NCBI RefSeq assembly: GCF_024158025.1
Contig: NZ_JAMZEL010000017.1
Coordinates: 62,001-126,000 of the forward strand
Direction: 5' to 3'
From: Runella salmonicolor
GTDB lineage: Bacteria; Bacteroidota; Bacteroidia; Cytophagales; Spirosomataceae
DNA: 64,000 nucleotides
Part shown: piece by piece, positions 35,645-44,061 of the stretch
How the letters are laid out: the number at the start of each line of letters is the position of its first letter
Position numbering within the stretch: position 1 is the stretch's first letter
Notes under the pieces: model-generated
Databases searched by the model: none
Told to the model about the DNA's origin: nothing
Seen by the model: the letters and a program-made list of their open reading frames with translations, nothing else
Program-made: the position numbers and the translations under genes

Positions 35645-37039
35645 ATGGCTTCACAGTACGATTTGATAATTATTGGCAGCGGGCCCGGTGGCTACGTAGC
35701 CGCCATCCGCGCTTCCCAATTGGGATTAAAAACCGCTATTGTAGAAAAAGAAAGCCTCGGAGGTATTTGCCTTAACTGGGGCTGTATCCCTACCAAAGCG
35801 TTATTGAAAAGCGCTCAGGTATTTCAGTACATCAACCACGCCAAAGATTACGGTATCACGGTTGGCAATGCTGAAGCTGATTTCGGCGCGGTTATTAAGC
35901 GTAGCCGCGACGTAGCCAATGGCATGAGCAAAGGCGTGAACTTTCTGATGAAGAAAAACAAAATCGACATCATTGAAGGCGCAGGTCGCGTAAAACCTGG
36001 CAAAAAAGTAGAAGTTGAAAAAGACGGTAAAAAAACCGAATACACGGCCACGAGCATCATCATTGCCACGGGAGGCCGCGCTCGTCAGCTCCCCAACGTT
36101 CCCATCGACGGTCAGAAAGTAATCGAGTACCGCAAAGCAATGTCGTTGGAAAAACAACCTAAGTCATTGCTCGTCATTGGTTCTGGAGCAATCGGCGTTG
36201 AGTTTGCGTACGTATACGCCAGCATGGGCACCAAAGTAACGATTGTGGAGTTTATGCCTAACGTGGTTCCCGTAGAAGACGAAGACGTCTCAAAAGAACT
36301 GGCAAAACAATACAAAAAAATGGGTATCGAAATCCACCTCAATTCAAGCGTGGAAAAAGTAGATACAAGCGGTGCAGGTTGTGTGTCGACTGTAAAAACC
36401 CCTTCTGGTGAAATCAAAATCGAAACCGACATTGTACTTTCGGCGGCTGGTGTGGTAGCCAACATCGAAAACATCGGTTTGGAAGAAACGGGTATCAAAG
36501 TTGAAAAAGGAAAAATTACAACTGATGATTTTTACCAAACCAATGTTCCCGGATATTACGCCATCGGTGATGTGACTAAAGGCCAAGCCTTGGCACACGT
36601 AGCCTCGGCCGAAGGAATTATCTGCGTTGAAAAAATCGCGGGCCAGCCGCACGTTCATCCGCTCAATTACAACAACATCCCTGGCTGTACCTATTGCACC
36701 CCCGAAATTGCTTCGGTAGGCTATACCGAAAAAGCCGCCAAGGAAGCCGGATACGAGATTAAAGTAGGTAAATTCCCCTTCTCCGCATCAGGAAAAGCCA
36801 AAGCCGCTGGTACGCCAGAAGGTTTTGTGAAAGTAATTTTTGACGCCAAGTACGGCGAATGGCTCGGTGCGCACATGATTGGCACCAACGTCACCGAAAT
36901 GATTGCCGAAGTAGTTGTTGCCCGTAATTTGGAAACCACTGGCCACGAAATCGTGAAGTCGGTTCACCCACACCCTACCATGTCTGAAGCGATTATGGAA
37001 GCGGCCGCCGCTGCTTACGGTGAGGTGATTCACCTATAA
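35645..37039 (+). CDS. lpdA: Dihydrolipoyl dehydrogenase (E3)
   Basis: The 464-residue flavoprotein reoxidises the lipoyl groups of 2-oxoacid dehydrogenase complexes with NAD+. Visible sites: FAD-binding IGSGPGGYVAA at the N-terminus, redox-active disulfide in CLNWGC (about 40-45), NAD-binding IGSGAIGVEFA near 180, FAD motif YYAIGDV near 305, and the interface His/Glu in HPHPTMSEAIMEA. It stands alone, without E1 or E2 genes, with its own consensus promoter and terminator, as is common in Bacteroidota where E3 serves several complexes. Confidence 0.96.
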   Translation: MASQYDLIIIGSGPGGYVAAIRASQLGLKTAIVEKESLGGICLNWGCIPTKALLKSAQVFQYINHAKDYGITVGNAEADFGAVIKRSRDVANGMSKGVNFLMKKNKIDIIEGAGRVKPGKKVEVEKDGKKTEYTATSIIIATGGRARQLPNVPIDGQKVIEYRKAMSLEKQPKSLLVIGSGAIGVEFAYVYASMGTKVTIVEFMPNVVPVEDEDVSKELAKQYKKMGIEIHLNSSVEKVDTSGAGCVSTVKTPSGEIKIETDIVLSAAGVVANIENIGLEETGIKVEKGKITTDDFYQTNVPGYYAIGDVTKGQALAHVASAEGIICVEKIAGQPHVHPLNYNNIPGCTYCTPEIASVGYTEKAAKEAGYEIKVGKFPFSASGKAKAAGTPEGFVKVIFDAKYGEWLGAHMIGTNVTEMIAEVVVARNLETTGHEIVKSVHPHPTMSEAIMEAAAAAYGEVIHL

Positions 37040-37061
37040 AATTTTTAGTAAAATAGTTGCA

Positions 37062-37099
37062 GGCCCGTATCCGTCAATCACTGATACGGGCCTTTTTTT
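37062..37099 (+). terminator. Terminator after lpdA
   Basis: GGCCCGTATC and GATACGGGCC form a 10-bp perfect stem, followed by T7. Confidence 0.92.
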
Positions 37100-37313
37100 A
37101 AAGGCCCCGCTGGAAATACCCAGTTTTCCCCAAAAACATCGCTCGGTATACTATTTCAGGACTGGCATACATTTTTACCAAAGTTAAAAAGCTAATTTCT
37201 ACTGATTCAACCCATTTAATTGCTTTTCGTCACAATAGACAAGCCTTTTATCCGTTTTGGATTGCGTATTTATTTATCAAATGCCATCTTCGCGTCAAAT
37301 CTCACTCAATGCC

Positions 37314-38087
37314 ATGATTCGCATTCTCAATTATAGTATACTTATCTCCGTTTGTTGCCTCTTAGTTTCCTGTTTTTCGGAAGAGAAAAAAGCCACCGTT
37401 ACTACTGGGCCAGTTTATACCTTGGTTTTTATGGACAAAACCCAGAGTGTCAATATCAATAAAGCGTTTGTCGCCCAGAAATATCAGCAAATATTAAGTG
37501 ATTTGATTGAGCAAAATATCCGTCAAAAAGGCGACAAATTGGAAGTGTATTTTATTCATGAAAATACCCAAAAAGCACGTGCTTTATCACTTACCTGCCG
37601 TACCGAAGTAGAAGATATCAGTCACATGAACGCGACCGACCGCGAAGCGGCTCAAACCACCGCCGACCTCACCCTTCAGCGCGAACGTATGATATTTCTG
37701 CGGCAGTTAATGGCCAAGTTAGGTATCCAAAACGTGGGAAATTCTCAGCGCCAAACCGATATTTGGGCGAGCCTGCCCGTTATCAACAAAGCCACCGAAA
37801 CGGGTGCTGAAGTAAAAGTATACTATCTAAGCGACATGATCGAGAGTATGAAAGGCGCCAATCGCCGCGATTTTCATTCAACTCCTCCTCAGGACAATAC
37901 CCAAGCTGAAAGTTGGGCCAAAACTGATGCCCAAGCCATGCAGCAATACGCCCTAAACGCGGCCGAAATCAAAATTGCATTACCTTTTGAACCTACAAGC
38001 AGCACCAAAGAAAATAACCCTACCGTAACCCATTATTGGAGTACTTTATTGCAGGAGCTGGGAGCTGGTACGGTGGATGAATTGTAA
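37314..38087 (+). CDS. Lipoprotein with von Willebrand A-like fold, function unknown
   Basis: From the ATG at 37314 the protein is 257 residues with a lipoprotein signal (LNYSILISVCCLLVSC). The mature part begins with YTLVFMDKTQSV, where D-K-T-Q-S fits the MIDAS DxSxS motif, and later has VYYLSDMIESM, resembling the LSD strand of VWA domains. This suggests a metal-dependent adhesion-like fold in the periplasm; the assignment is tentative. It converges with the membrane protein gene at 38090 with only 2 bp between, so the two units may be functionally linked though transcribed oppositely. Confidence 0.65.
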   Translation: MIRILNYSILISVCCLLVSCFSEEKKATVTTGPVYTLVFMDKTQSVNINKAFVAQKYQQILSDLIEQNIRQKGDKLEVYFIHENTQKARALSLTCRTEVEDISHMNATDREAAQTTADLTLQRERMIFLRQLMAKLGIQNVGNSQRQTDIWASLPVINKATETGAEVKVYYLSDMIESMKGANRRDFHSTPPQDNTQAESWAKTDAQAMQQYALNAAEIKIALPFEPTSSTKENNPTVTHYWSTLLQELGAGTVDEL

Positions 38088-38089
38088 CT

Positions 38090-38596
38090 TCAGTTAAATA
38101 ATTTTCGCCATCCCCACAAAAGGAGGACGAGTAAAACGGCAAAAATCACCAGTACGTATTCAAATTTGAGGTAAGAGAAGACCACAATACGCGTACGGTC
38201 TACAATCCACATCAGGGAGATGACTGCAAAAATCATCAGTACCAACCCGCTTAATTTCTGAAATCCAGGAATATAATCAAACGAAATGACATTCCGACGA
38301 ATCAGCCAAAGCGTTAGCAACATGGCAAAAAAGGGAAGAATCTGCGTATAAATGTTAAAATCAAAAATGCTCCGACGTTCAAACAGAAAAAGGTAAACAT
38401 TGAGCGCCACGGCAAAAATACCTGGTATACAAGCCAAATAAATCAAGAAAGCGTAGAAGTAATTCCAAGGTGACAGATGCCCTTCGTTTTTGCCCAGTAG
38501 ATTTGCCAAAAGGGCCATCAAAGGCAGTAAGGCGAAGTAAATAAGCACCCAGTCGGGCCGTTCACCTACACGATCAAAGAATTGTTGTAATGTCAT
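38090..38596 (-). CDS. Multi-pass membrane protein, function unknown
   Basis: The 168-residue protein has about five hydrophobic segments (WVLIYFALLPLMALLANLL, YAFLIYLACIPGIFAVALNVYLF, ILPFFAMLLTLWLI, LSGLVLMIFAVISLMWIV and the C-terminal LVIFAVLLVLLLWGW). I recognise no family. It is 74 bp downstream of the coiled-coil membrane protein gene on the same strand and may be co-transcribed with it. Confidence 0.7.
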   Translation of the reverse strand: MTLQQFFDRVGERPDWVLIYFALLPLMALLANLLGKNEGHLSPWNYFYAFLIYLACIPGIFAVALNVYLFLFERRSIFDFNIYTQILPFFAMLLTLWLIRRNVISFDYIPGFQKLSGLVLMIFAVISLMWIVDRTRIVVFSYLKFEYVLVIFAVLLVLLLWGWRKLFN

Positions 38597-38670
38597 GGTT
38601 TAGGAGTCATGAGATAGAAACGAGGAGCGAATTTCATTCTCAGAATTCGCCCCTCAATGCTCACTTCTAA

Positions 38671-39819
38671 TTAAAAAATATCCGTAATTCCACCACCCGC
38701 ATTTTTTTGATCTGGGGTAAGTTTATAATTGGGGTTAGAAACGCGATTGGGGTCGCTCACTTCAAATTCCCCTCCTTTGATTTGATTCGCAAAAGTTTCA
38801 AGGCGAGCATAAGCGCGCTCGTCGTTCGGATTGAAATCTTTGACGATGCTGTCCAAATCGCGGATATTGGCTTGGGTATTGGCAATATCGCTGGCAATTT
38901 GTCCCGAAATCACTTCCAGCGCATAATCCAACTGCCAATCCTGATTTTGTCCGAGTACCTTACGAGCACGAGTAGTGGCGTTGTTGGCGGCAGCCATCGC
39001 CCGTGATTCTGTTTTTAATAAGTTAATACTGGTGGCAAAGTCTTTGAGTTTCTCGTCAAACGCATGACCATACCCCACCAATTTACGGTCAAGTTTTGCA
39101 AACACGTTGGCCCGTGAGCCAAAGGTATCGACCAGCCTCCGATAGGTTTCTGCTTCCGAAACCGACCGGTTGCCATCGCCAATAGCGGCATTTAGTTTTC
39201 CCTCCAACTCCACAAAATCGTCGGTTTCACGCGCGGCATCGCCGCCTTTTTCGATCATTTTGTCCAATTTTGCTTTCAGCACCTTAGCTTCTTCTTGGCA
39301 GTAAACAACCTTCTGACTGGCATCTTTGGCCAATTTTTCTGCTTTTACGGCCTCTTGCTTCATTTGAATTTTGCAGGCGTTTATTTCCGCTTTGACAGTT
39401 TCAAATTCTCGCCGAGAGTCTTTCATTTTGCCGAGCTGGTCATCCAATTCGGCAAATGGGTCAATTCTGATGAGAAGCTTGTGTAAACTCCGAACAATGC
39501 GACGGAAGACTTTGAAAATGAGCGGAGAGAGCATAAAACCTAAAAGGACTGCGCCCACCACGACCATGGCTTCAATCATTTTGAAACCCAGCGTAATGAC
39601 CCCCACCAGCAACGAAGTAATCAGCGGCAACAACACCGTGATAAAGCCGTAGCCCACGGCAAGGATCAGGACCAGTCCTACCAACCACGCAATGGATTTT
39701 TCGCCTTTTTTCCAATTGGCCATATTTTCGGGAAGGACTTTCAATTTATTTTCGCCGCCTTCCAAATGTTTCAGAATCGGCAAATCAGAGAGTTTGGTTA
39801 GAGCTTGGTTATTTTCCAT
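38671..39819 (-). CDS. Two-TM coiled-coil membrane protein, function unknown
   Basis: The 382-residue protein has a short N-terminal soluble part, two membrane helices (about 43-75 and 80-103), and a long helical region (130-345) with coiled-coil character (KAEKLAKDASQKVVYCQEEAKVLKAKLDKM). The C-terminal tail is Pro/Asn/Gly-rich. It vaguely resembles PspA- or toxic-anion-resistance-type helical proteins, but no family motif is visible. With the multi-pass protein at 38090 and the facing VWA-like lipoprotein it makes an uncharacterised envelope module. A -7 element lies 26 bp upstream. Confidence 0.7.
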   Translation of the reverse strand: MENNQALTKLSDLPILKHLEGGENKLKVLPENMANWKKGEKSIAWLVGLVLILAVGYGFITVLLPLITSLLVGVITLGFKMIEAMVVVGAVLLGFMLSPLIFKVFRRIVRSLHKLLIRIDPFAELDDQLGKMKDSRREFETVKAEINACKIQMKQEAVKAEKLAKDASQKVVYCQEEAKVLKAKLDKMIEKGGDAARETDDFVELEGKLNAAIGDGNRSVSEAETYRRLVDTFGSRANVFAKLDRKLVGYGHAFDEKLKDFATSINLLKTESRAMAAANNATTRARKVLGQNQDWQLDYALEVISGQIASDIANTQANIRDLDSIVKDFNPNDERAYARLETFANQIKGGEFEVSDPNRVSNPNYKLTPDQKNAGGGITDIF

Positions 39820-40292
39820 GAGCGAAAAAGTGGTTTTGATGCGTTCAAAAATAGTTATTTAAGTTTGAAATCTTCGTCGTCGGTATCCTAAACTTACTCA
39901 AAGTGAGAAAGTGATAAATGGTTAATGATTGTTAACGATGATTTATTGATTACAAAGATGAAAACAGTAACTTAGGTGCAAGTTAAAGAAATCCTTTCAG
40001 TCAAAAGCGAAGCAGTTAGTTAACGGCCTTTAACGCGACAGTAGGTTGAAAATCAAGTTTCTACATGGGTAGGATTGCTTTCGGAGATTTAATACACCAA
40101 AGGTATAGTGTTCTCTGAAATCGTTTTAGGGTATTGGTATGAATGGTTGCGTAGCTTTAAGAAGTGTAAATTTTAATTAAGATTGGCGGAATTTTCCAAA
40201 TTAAAAAAAAACTGAAACAATCTCCCACCCGCCACAGGCGTTAATCCGTCATTACCATGTTTTTATTTCATAATTAACTCTCTCTTACAACC
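39820..40292. other. Intergenic region between divergent genes
   Basis: This 473-bp AT-rich gap carries the -7 element for the minus-strand gene near its left end. No open reading frame, tRNA or strong hairpin was seen in the rest; it should contain the promoter of the plus-strand beta-barrel gene, which does not match the consensus. Confidence 0.6.
39846..39853 (-). promoter_or_regulatory. Putative -7 element (TATTTTTG) for the coiled-coil gene
   Basis: Minus-strand match to TAnnTTTG, 26 bp before the ATG at 39819. No -33 TTG at proper distance. Confidence 0.45.
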
Positions 40293-40949
40293 ATGAAAAA
40301 AATATTTTTTGCGCTGGCTTTTTTGGTGGCATTTCAGGCAACGGCCCAGTTTAATCGCAAATTGATTTTTATCGGTGTCAGGGGTGGTGCAAATTTTTCT
40401 CGGCTAGAGACCCAAGACCTTAGTATAAAACGTCCGGGCGCATCAACCCTTGATTTTTTCAAAACCAATTCTACCAACAGAACAGGCTACGTAGTGGGTG
40501 CCTATGCGCGCATCGGACGGAAATTATTTATTCAGCCCGAAGTTCTTTTGTCCTCCAAAGGGGGCACATTCGAAATATTCAAGGACGGCAGCACTACGCC
40601 TGTCAATGTAGATGTCAAGTTCAGTCAGATTGATATTCCTGTTTTAATCGGGCTTAAACTCGGCCCTCTGCGGTTTAATGCGGGCCCGATGGCATCACTT
40701 AACATCGCACAGGGAAGTCAGCTTGGCGATGCCCTCAAAGTATATACGAGTCAAAATGTTAACAAGACCATTGAGCAGGCTACTTTCGGTTTTCAGGCAG
40801 GTGTGGGGTTGGACATCCGCTCTTTCAACATTGACCTTCGCTACGAAAGTGGTTTATCTAATATTTCACAACTAAACCTGCAAAACAACGCACAGTTTAA
40901 CAGCAAAGTCTCTCTTTGGCAATTAACGGCTGGTTTTGTGTTGTTTTAG
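40293..40949 (+). CDS. Outer-membrane beta-barrel (PorT-like) protein
   Basis: The 218-residue protein has a signal peptide (KIFFALAFLVAFQATAQ) followed by alternating beta strands (FIGVRGGANFSRLE, GYVVGAYARIGRKLFIQPEVLLSS, IDIPVLIGLKLGPLRFNAGPMASL, GVGLDIRSFNIDLRYESGL) and a C-terminal aromatic/hydrophobic strand. This is the pattern of the outer-membrane beta-barrel family common in Bacteroidota (PorT/OMP_b-brl_2). Whether it has the role of PorT in type IX secretion is not shown. It is monocistronic. Confidence 0.85.
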   Translation: MKKIFFALAFLVAFQATAQFNRKLIFIGVRGGANFSRLETQDLSIKRPGASTLDFFKTNSTNRTGYVVGAYARIGRKLFIQPEVLLSSKGGTFEIFKDGSTTPVNVDVKFSQIDIPVLIGLKLGPLRFNAGPMASLNIAQGSQLGDALKVYTSQNVNKTIEQATFGFQAGVGLDIRSFNIDLRYESGLSNISQLNLQNNAQFNSKVSLWQLTAGFVLF

Positions 40950-40964
40950 CGCCTAAAATAAACA

Positions 40965-40988
40965 AGCCGCTCCGATGTCGGAGCGGCT
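40965..40988. terminator. Hairpin between convergent genes
   Basis: AGCCGCTCCGA and TCGGAGCGGCT form a perfect 11-bp stem with a 2-nt gap. There is no T-run on the plus strand and only a short one on the minus strand; probably a shared weak terminator. Confidence 0.65.
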
Positions 40989-41026
40989 GTATGACCAATT
41001 AACCCACTAAAATATAATATTTTTGA

Positions 41027-41422
41027 CTAAGCGCACTTGACAATTGGCGTAAGCACTTCACAAACTTCACGGATACGACGACGTGAGATGGCTATTTCTC
41101 TTCCTCCGCGTAATTTTAGTGAACGCTCATACTCACAAAATTCCTGCAAATACTTCAGATTGATTATCCACGATTTGTGTACCCTTAAAAACATCTGATC
41201 ATCCAAAATCGCCGCATAGCTTTTAAGTGTTTTCGAAACTAAGTATCTTTTGCCATCATTAGTATATAAAAATGTATAATTACCGCATCCTTCCATGCAC
41301 ATCAATTGATCGGTTTGAATTACTACCTGATGGTTTCCGTTAGGAATAATAATGCTGTGTATCGCCGGAGAGCTAACCGTCTTAGTAGAAAGATAACTGT
41401 TGAATAAAGGTTGAGTATTCAT
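41027..41422 (-). CDS. Stand-alone LytTR DNA-binding regulator
   Basis: The 131-residue protein consists almost only of a LytTR domain (about 30-125): IQTDQLMCMEGCGNYTFLYTNDGKRYLVSKTLKSY and FLRVHKSWIINLKYLQ, with the RGGREIAISRRR turn near the end. There is no receiver or membrane domain. Such single-domain LytTR proteins act as transcription factors without phosphorylation. Its promoter is directly followed upstream by one copy of an 18-nt repeat, with a second 93 bp away, suggesting control by itself or by another regulator. Confidence 0.9.
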   Translation of the reverse strand: MNTQPLFNSYLSTKTVSSPAIHSIIIPNGNHQVVIQTDQLMCMEGCGNYTFLYTNDGKRYLVSKTLKSYAAILDDQMFLRVHKSWIINLKYLQEFCEYERSLKLRGGREIAISRRRIREVCEVLTPIVKCA

Positions 41423-41474
41423 GATCGTGTTGATTTTATGATTAAGGAGTTGTAGGGACGTCGAATTGACAAAA

Positions 41475-41503
41475 CAAACTTACTACAAAAAAAACCGTCA
41501 CAA
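41475..41503 (-). promoter_or_regulatory. Promoter of the LytTR gene
   Basis: On the minus strand TTG (41501-41503), 18 nt and TAAGTTTG (41475-41482) fit the Bacteroidota consensus; the leader is about 45 nt. The -33 box abuts repeat copy 1 of the 18-nt motif. Confidence 0.7.
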
Positions 41504-41613
41504 AAACACGTAGAAATACGCACAAAGACATAAAACCCTAACAGACAACAACTTATAGACAAGACAAATGAACTAAATCAGTACTACCACTTGATAAAAC
41601 ACGTAGAAATACG
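41502..41613. repeat. Paired 18-nt direct repeat with inner palindrome (operator-like)
   Basis: The sequence AAAACACGTAGAAATACG occurs at 41503-41520 and again at 41596-41613. Each copy contains CGTA-GAAA-TACG, an inverted repeat; copy 2 extends to ACGTA/TACGT. Copy 1 starts immediately upstream of the LytTR gene's -33 box. Confidence 0.8.
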
Positions 41614-41619
41614 TATAGC

Positions 41620-41656
41620 AAAAAGCCCCTTACACAATGGTATGTAAGGGGCTTTT
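41620..41656. terminator. Bidirectional terminator
   Basis: AAAAAGCCCCTTACA and TGTAAGGGGCTTTTT form a 15-bp perfect stem with an 8-nt loop and T-runs on both strands. It ends the minus-strand channel operon. Confidence 0.92.
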
Positions 41657-41679
41657 TGTGAATATAAATAATTATAATA

Positions 41680-42018
41680 CTATTCTTTGGGTGCCTGAGA
41701 ATTAGATAATTTAGCTTTATTAGCCGCTTTGACAATCAGAAAAATCACCCACATCGTTATTAGGAACTGAATGACTACGTTTAAAAATCCTCCGTAGCGA
41801 ATGGCTACTTCGGCCGCTTCTGTGGCGGGATCAGCCGCTTTCAGAACTATTTTGAGTGCTGAAAAATCAACCCCACCAATGGCGATGCCTAATACTGGAT
41901 TAATAATATCATCCATAAAGGCTGTAACTACTTTCCCAAAAGCAGCACCAATAAGTACTCCAACCGCCAGGTCAAGAACATTGCCTTGTGCAATAAATGT
42001 TTTAAATTCTTTAAGCAT
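41680..42018 (-). CDS. mscL: Large-conductance mechanosensitive channel
   Basis: The 112-residue protein carries the MscL TM1 signature FIAQGNVLDLAVGVLIGAAFG and the second helix (GGFLNVVIQFLITMWVIFLIV), ending in a basic tail. It opens under extreme membrane tension to release solutes during osmotic downshock. It is shorter than the roughly 136-residue E. coli protein, mainly in the periplasmic loop and C-terminal bundle. It is the last gene of an apparent operon with an ECF sigma factor and an MscS-like channel. Confidence 0.95.
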   Translation of the reverse strand: MLKEFKTFIAQGNVLDLAVGVLIGAAFGKVVTAFMDDIINPVLGIAIGGVDFSALKIVLKAADPATEAAEVAIRYGGFLNVVIQFLITMWVIFLIVKAANKAKLSNSQAPKE

Positions 42019-42078
42019 AACAATACAGTTTTGAGGTTTAAGAAAGACCTAAAATAGATATAATACAACTAAATATAA

Positions 42079-42981
42079 CTACCAACTGTATAAAAACCCA
42101 AAATTGATTGATTGTGCCAGCTGCATTTGTGCTACTTGGTCCTGGTCATAAATTGCAATTAATCCCAAGTTTACATTGAAATATTTAGCAAATTTTGCGG
42201 TCAACTGCGCATCCAAACGGTTATCAATTGCTCTTAAGTCTTTTGCCCCCGCAAACGCCTGATACCTCCACTTAAAATTTACGTCTTTGACAATATCCTT
42301 GTCAAAATTCATTACTAGCTGCATGATTGCCACTTCATTACGAACTGATTTTCCCCGCTCAACACCGTAATTAGAAAACTTATATTCGGGGGCTAAAAGG
42401 TCAATGGCTTTATATAGATTTTTATTTCCCAAAATAGTCTGCCGAACCGCCCCAGGAGAAAATTGCATACTAAAAAACTTATTGGGTTTCCATTCTATAC
42501 CAATGGCTTCCGTTAAATAAGCGGGGGTAAAAAAAGCAGAAATAAACGGCATTCGCTCATTCCCAAAGTCCCGTCCGTTGGCAATTTGGGTAAGGAAGTT
42601 AAGATTTGTAAAGAAATACCACTTCGAAACTTCACCTAATTTACGCCCGTATTTAGAATCAAAAAACAGCCGGTCTACGCTTTTACGAAAAGCATCACCT
42701 TTATTTTTGATTGCTCCCAGCTGAAATTGAAAATCATTAACCCAATTATTGCGGTCGCGGGTATATTCTCCTTTTGAGTTAAGGTACACACCCAGCGCGA
42801 TATTATTAAGCCCTCCTCCTTGCCACCCGTCATTAAAAGTTCCTTGGCTAAGATTGAGACCAAACTTTGACGCTTTTTTCCAATAGCTAGTATCTTTGGG
42901 AGCTTCTTGAGCCAATGAGGCTAAAGAAAAAAAACACGAAACCCAAAACGTAAGAATGCAATAGTAATATTTATTCATCAT
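42079..42981 (-). CDS. DUF3078 outer-membrane-type protein
   Basis: The 300-residue protein has a signal peptide (YYYCILTFWVSCFFSLASLAQ) and the DUF3078 pattern: WKKASKFGLNLSQGTFNDGWQGGGLNNIALGVYLN, then repeated amphipathic strands ending in SINFGFLYSW, as in outer-membrane barrels. The function of the family is unknown. It is placed between the two channel genes, 26 bp after the MscS-like gene and 60 bp before mscL. Confidence 0.85.
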   Translation of the reverse strand: MMNKYYYCILTFWVSCFFSLASLAQEAPKDTSYWKKASKFGLNLSQGTFNDGWQGGGLNNIALGVYLNSKGEYTRDRNNWVNDFQFQLGAIKNKGDAFRKSVDRLFFDSKYGRKLGEVSKWYFFTNLNFLTQIANGRDFGNERMPFISAFFTPAYLTEAIGIEWKPNKFFSMQFSPGAVRQTILGNKNLYKAIDLLAPEYKFSNYGVERGKSVRNEVAIMQLVMNFDKDIVKDVNFKWRYQAFAGAKDLRAIDNRLDAQLTAKFAKYFNVNLGLIAIYDQDQVAQMQLAQSINFGFLYSW

Positions 42982-43007
42982 CAGAATAATTTGGCTTGAT
43001 AAAATAA

Positions 43008-43841
43008 TTATTCATTTTCAAATATTTCAACTTTTTTAGCTTGCAAAGTCTGAAGGGGAAATACAGTTTTTGTTTCACCCGTTTGAAGGGTTAGGGTTGT
43101 ATTATCAAGACTTGTAATGATTCCTTTTGTTTCATCTACTTTGATAACTTGGCCCTCTTTGTAACGACTTTTTGTGTAAAATGAAGAGAGAATATTTGCT
43201 AAAACATCCCTAGAAGCAAATCCATACCCTACGGCAAATGCTAAAATAATTCCGCCAATCATTAAGTTAAAACTCGATTCGAGCAACTCCGTATTGATGC
43301 CTGCCTGCCCCAAAGCGCTGATAAGGGTAATCACTAAAAAAAAAGCAAAAATTACATTACCAATTAATTTAGCTGAAGGCACATTAAACGACTTACATAT
43401 AGAAACAACAGCATTTTTAATAGCCTCTGCTACCAACACTCCTATTTGAAGCATGATGGCTGCTACAATTAGTTGAGGGACAAAATTGACTAATTTTTCC
43501 ACCAAACTTGTAATAGCTCCGATACCCAAAGTCTTGGTAGCATCGGTCACAAAGCCGAGCATGATAAAATAATAAAGTACCTTAGAAACAATTTGGCTTA
43601 GTTTTATTTCTGTTTGTAATTGTTTTACAATACTTATTTCATTGAGCTTATCTCCAATCTTATCAAACCCCACTTTTTCTAATACTTTTTTAGTAAGGAT
43701 AGCCAATATCTTGGCCACCACATATCCAATAAATAGGATAAAAAAAGCAAAAATAAATCTTGGTACAAATTCAACAAATTGGTTAATTAACTTTGTTAAA
43801 GTACTAATTAATATCTCTTTTAAATTAGGTAATTCTTTCAT
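43008..43841 (-). CDS. Small-conductance mechanosensitive channel-like protein (CmpX/TM-helix type)
   Basis: The 277-residue protein has about four to five helices (FVPRFIFAFFILFIGYVVAKILA, IVSKVLYYFIMLGFV, FVPQLIVAAIMLQIGVLVAEAI, VIFAFFLVITLISALGQAG and FNLMIGGIILAFAVGYGFASRDVLANILSSFY), followed by a short beta domain (EGQVIKVDETKGIITSLDNTTLTLQTGE) resembling the MscS beta domain. The order of conserved TM-helix repeats fits the CmpX-like branch. It lacks most of the MscS C-terminal cage. It is third in the sigma-factor operon. Confidence 0.88.
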   Translation of the reverse strand: MKELPNLKEILISTLTKLINQFVEFVPRFIFAFFILFIGYVVAKILAILTKKVLEKVGFDKIGDKLNEISIVKQLQTEIKLSQIVSKVLYYFIMLGFVTDATKTLGIGAITSLVEKLVNFVPQLIVAAIMLQIGVLVAEAIKNAVVSICKSFNVPSAKLIGNVIFAFFLVITLISALGQAGINTELLESSFNLMIGGIILAFAVGYGFASRDVLANILSSFYTKSRYKEGQVIKVDETKGIITSLDNTTLTLQTGETKTVFPLQTLQAKKVEIFENE

Positions 43842-43852
43842 CAGTAATCATT

Positions 43853-44038
43853 TTATTTTGATTCCTCATTTGGCTTATCAGGGTTAATCATTACCTCAGC
43901 TGCACTGAAAAAATGGCTAACAAACAATGTAACAATTTCAAAAGTATTCCGAAGTGTATCAATTTCAGAAACCAATGCTTTTTTCAGTGATTCAGGTACG
44001 CTATCGTCTGGGTCAATATCAAAAAAAGGATTATTCAT
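43853..44038 (-). CDS. Small conserved-looking protein in the sigma-factor operon
   Basis: The 61-residue protein is acidic at both ends (IDPDDSVPESLKK, NPDKPNEESK) with a hydrophobic, helix-forming centre (FEIVTLFVSHFFSAAEVMI). It fits tightly between the sigma factor (23 bp) and the channel (11 bp) on the same strand, which supports a real gene. No family is recognised. A regulatory or anti-sigma-like role is only a guess from position. Confidence 0.65.
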   Translation of the reverse strand: MNNPFFDIDPDDSVPESLKKALVSEIDTLRNTFEIVTLFVSHFFSAAEVMINPDKPNEESK

Positions 44039-44061
44039 ATTTTTATGCAGACCTCAAAGGT

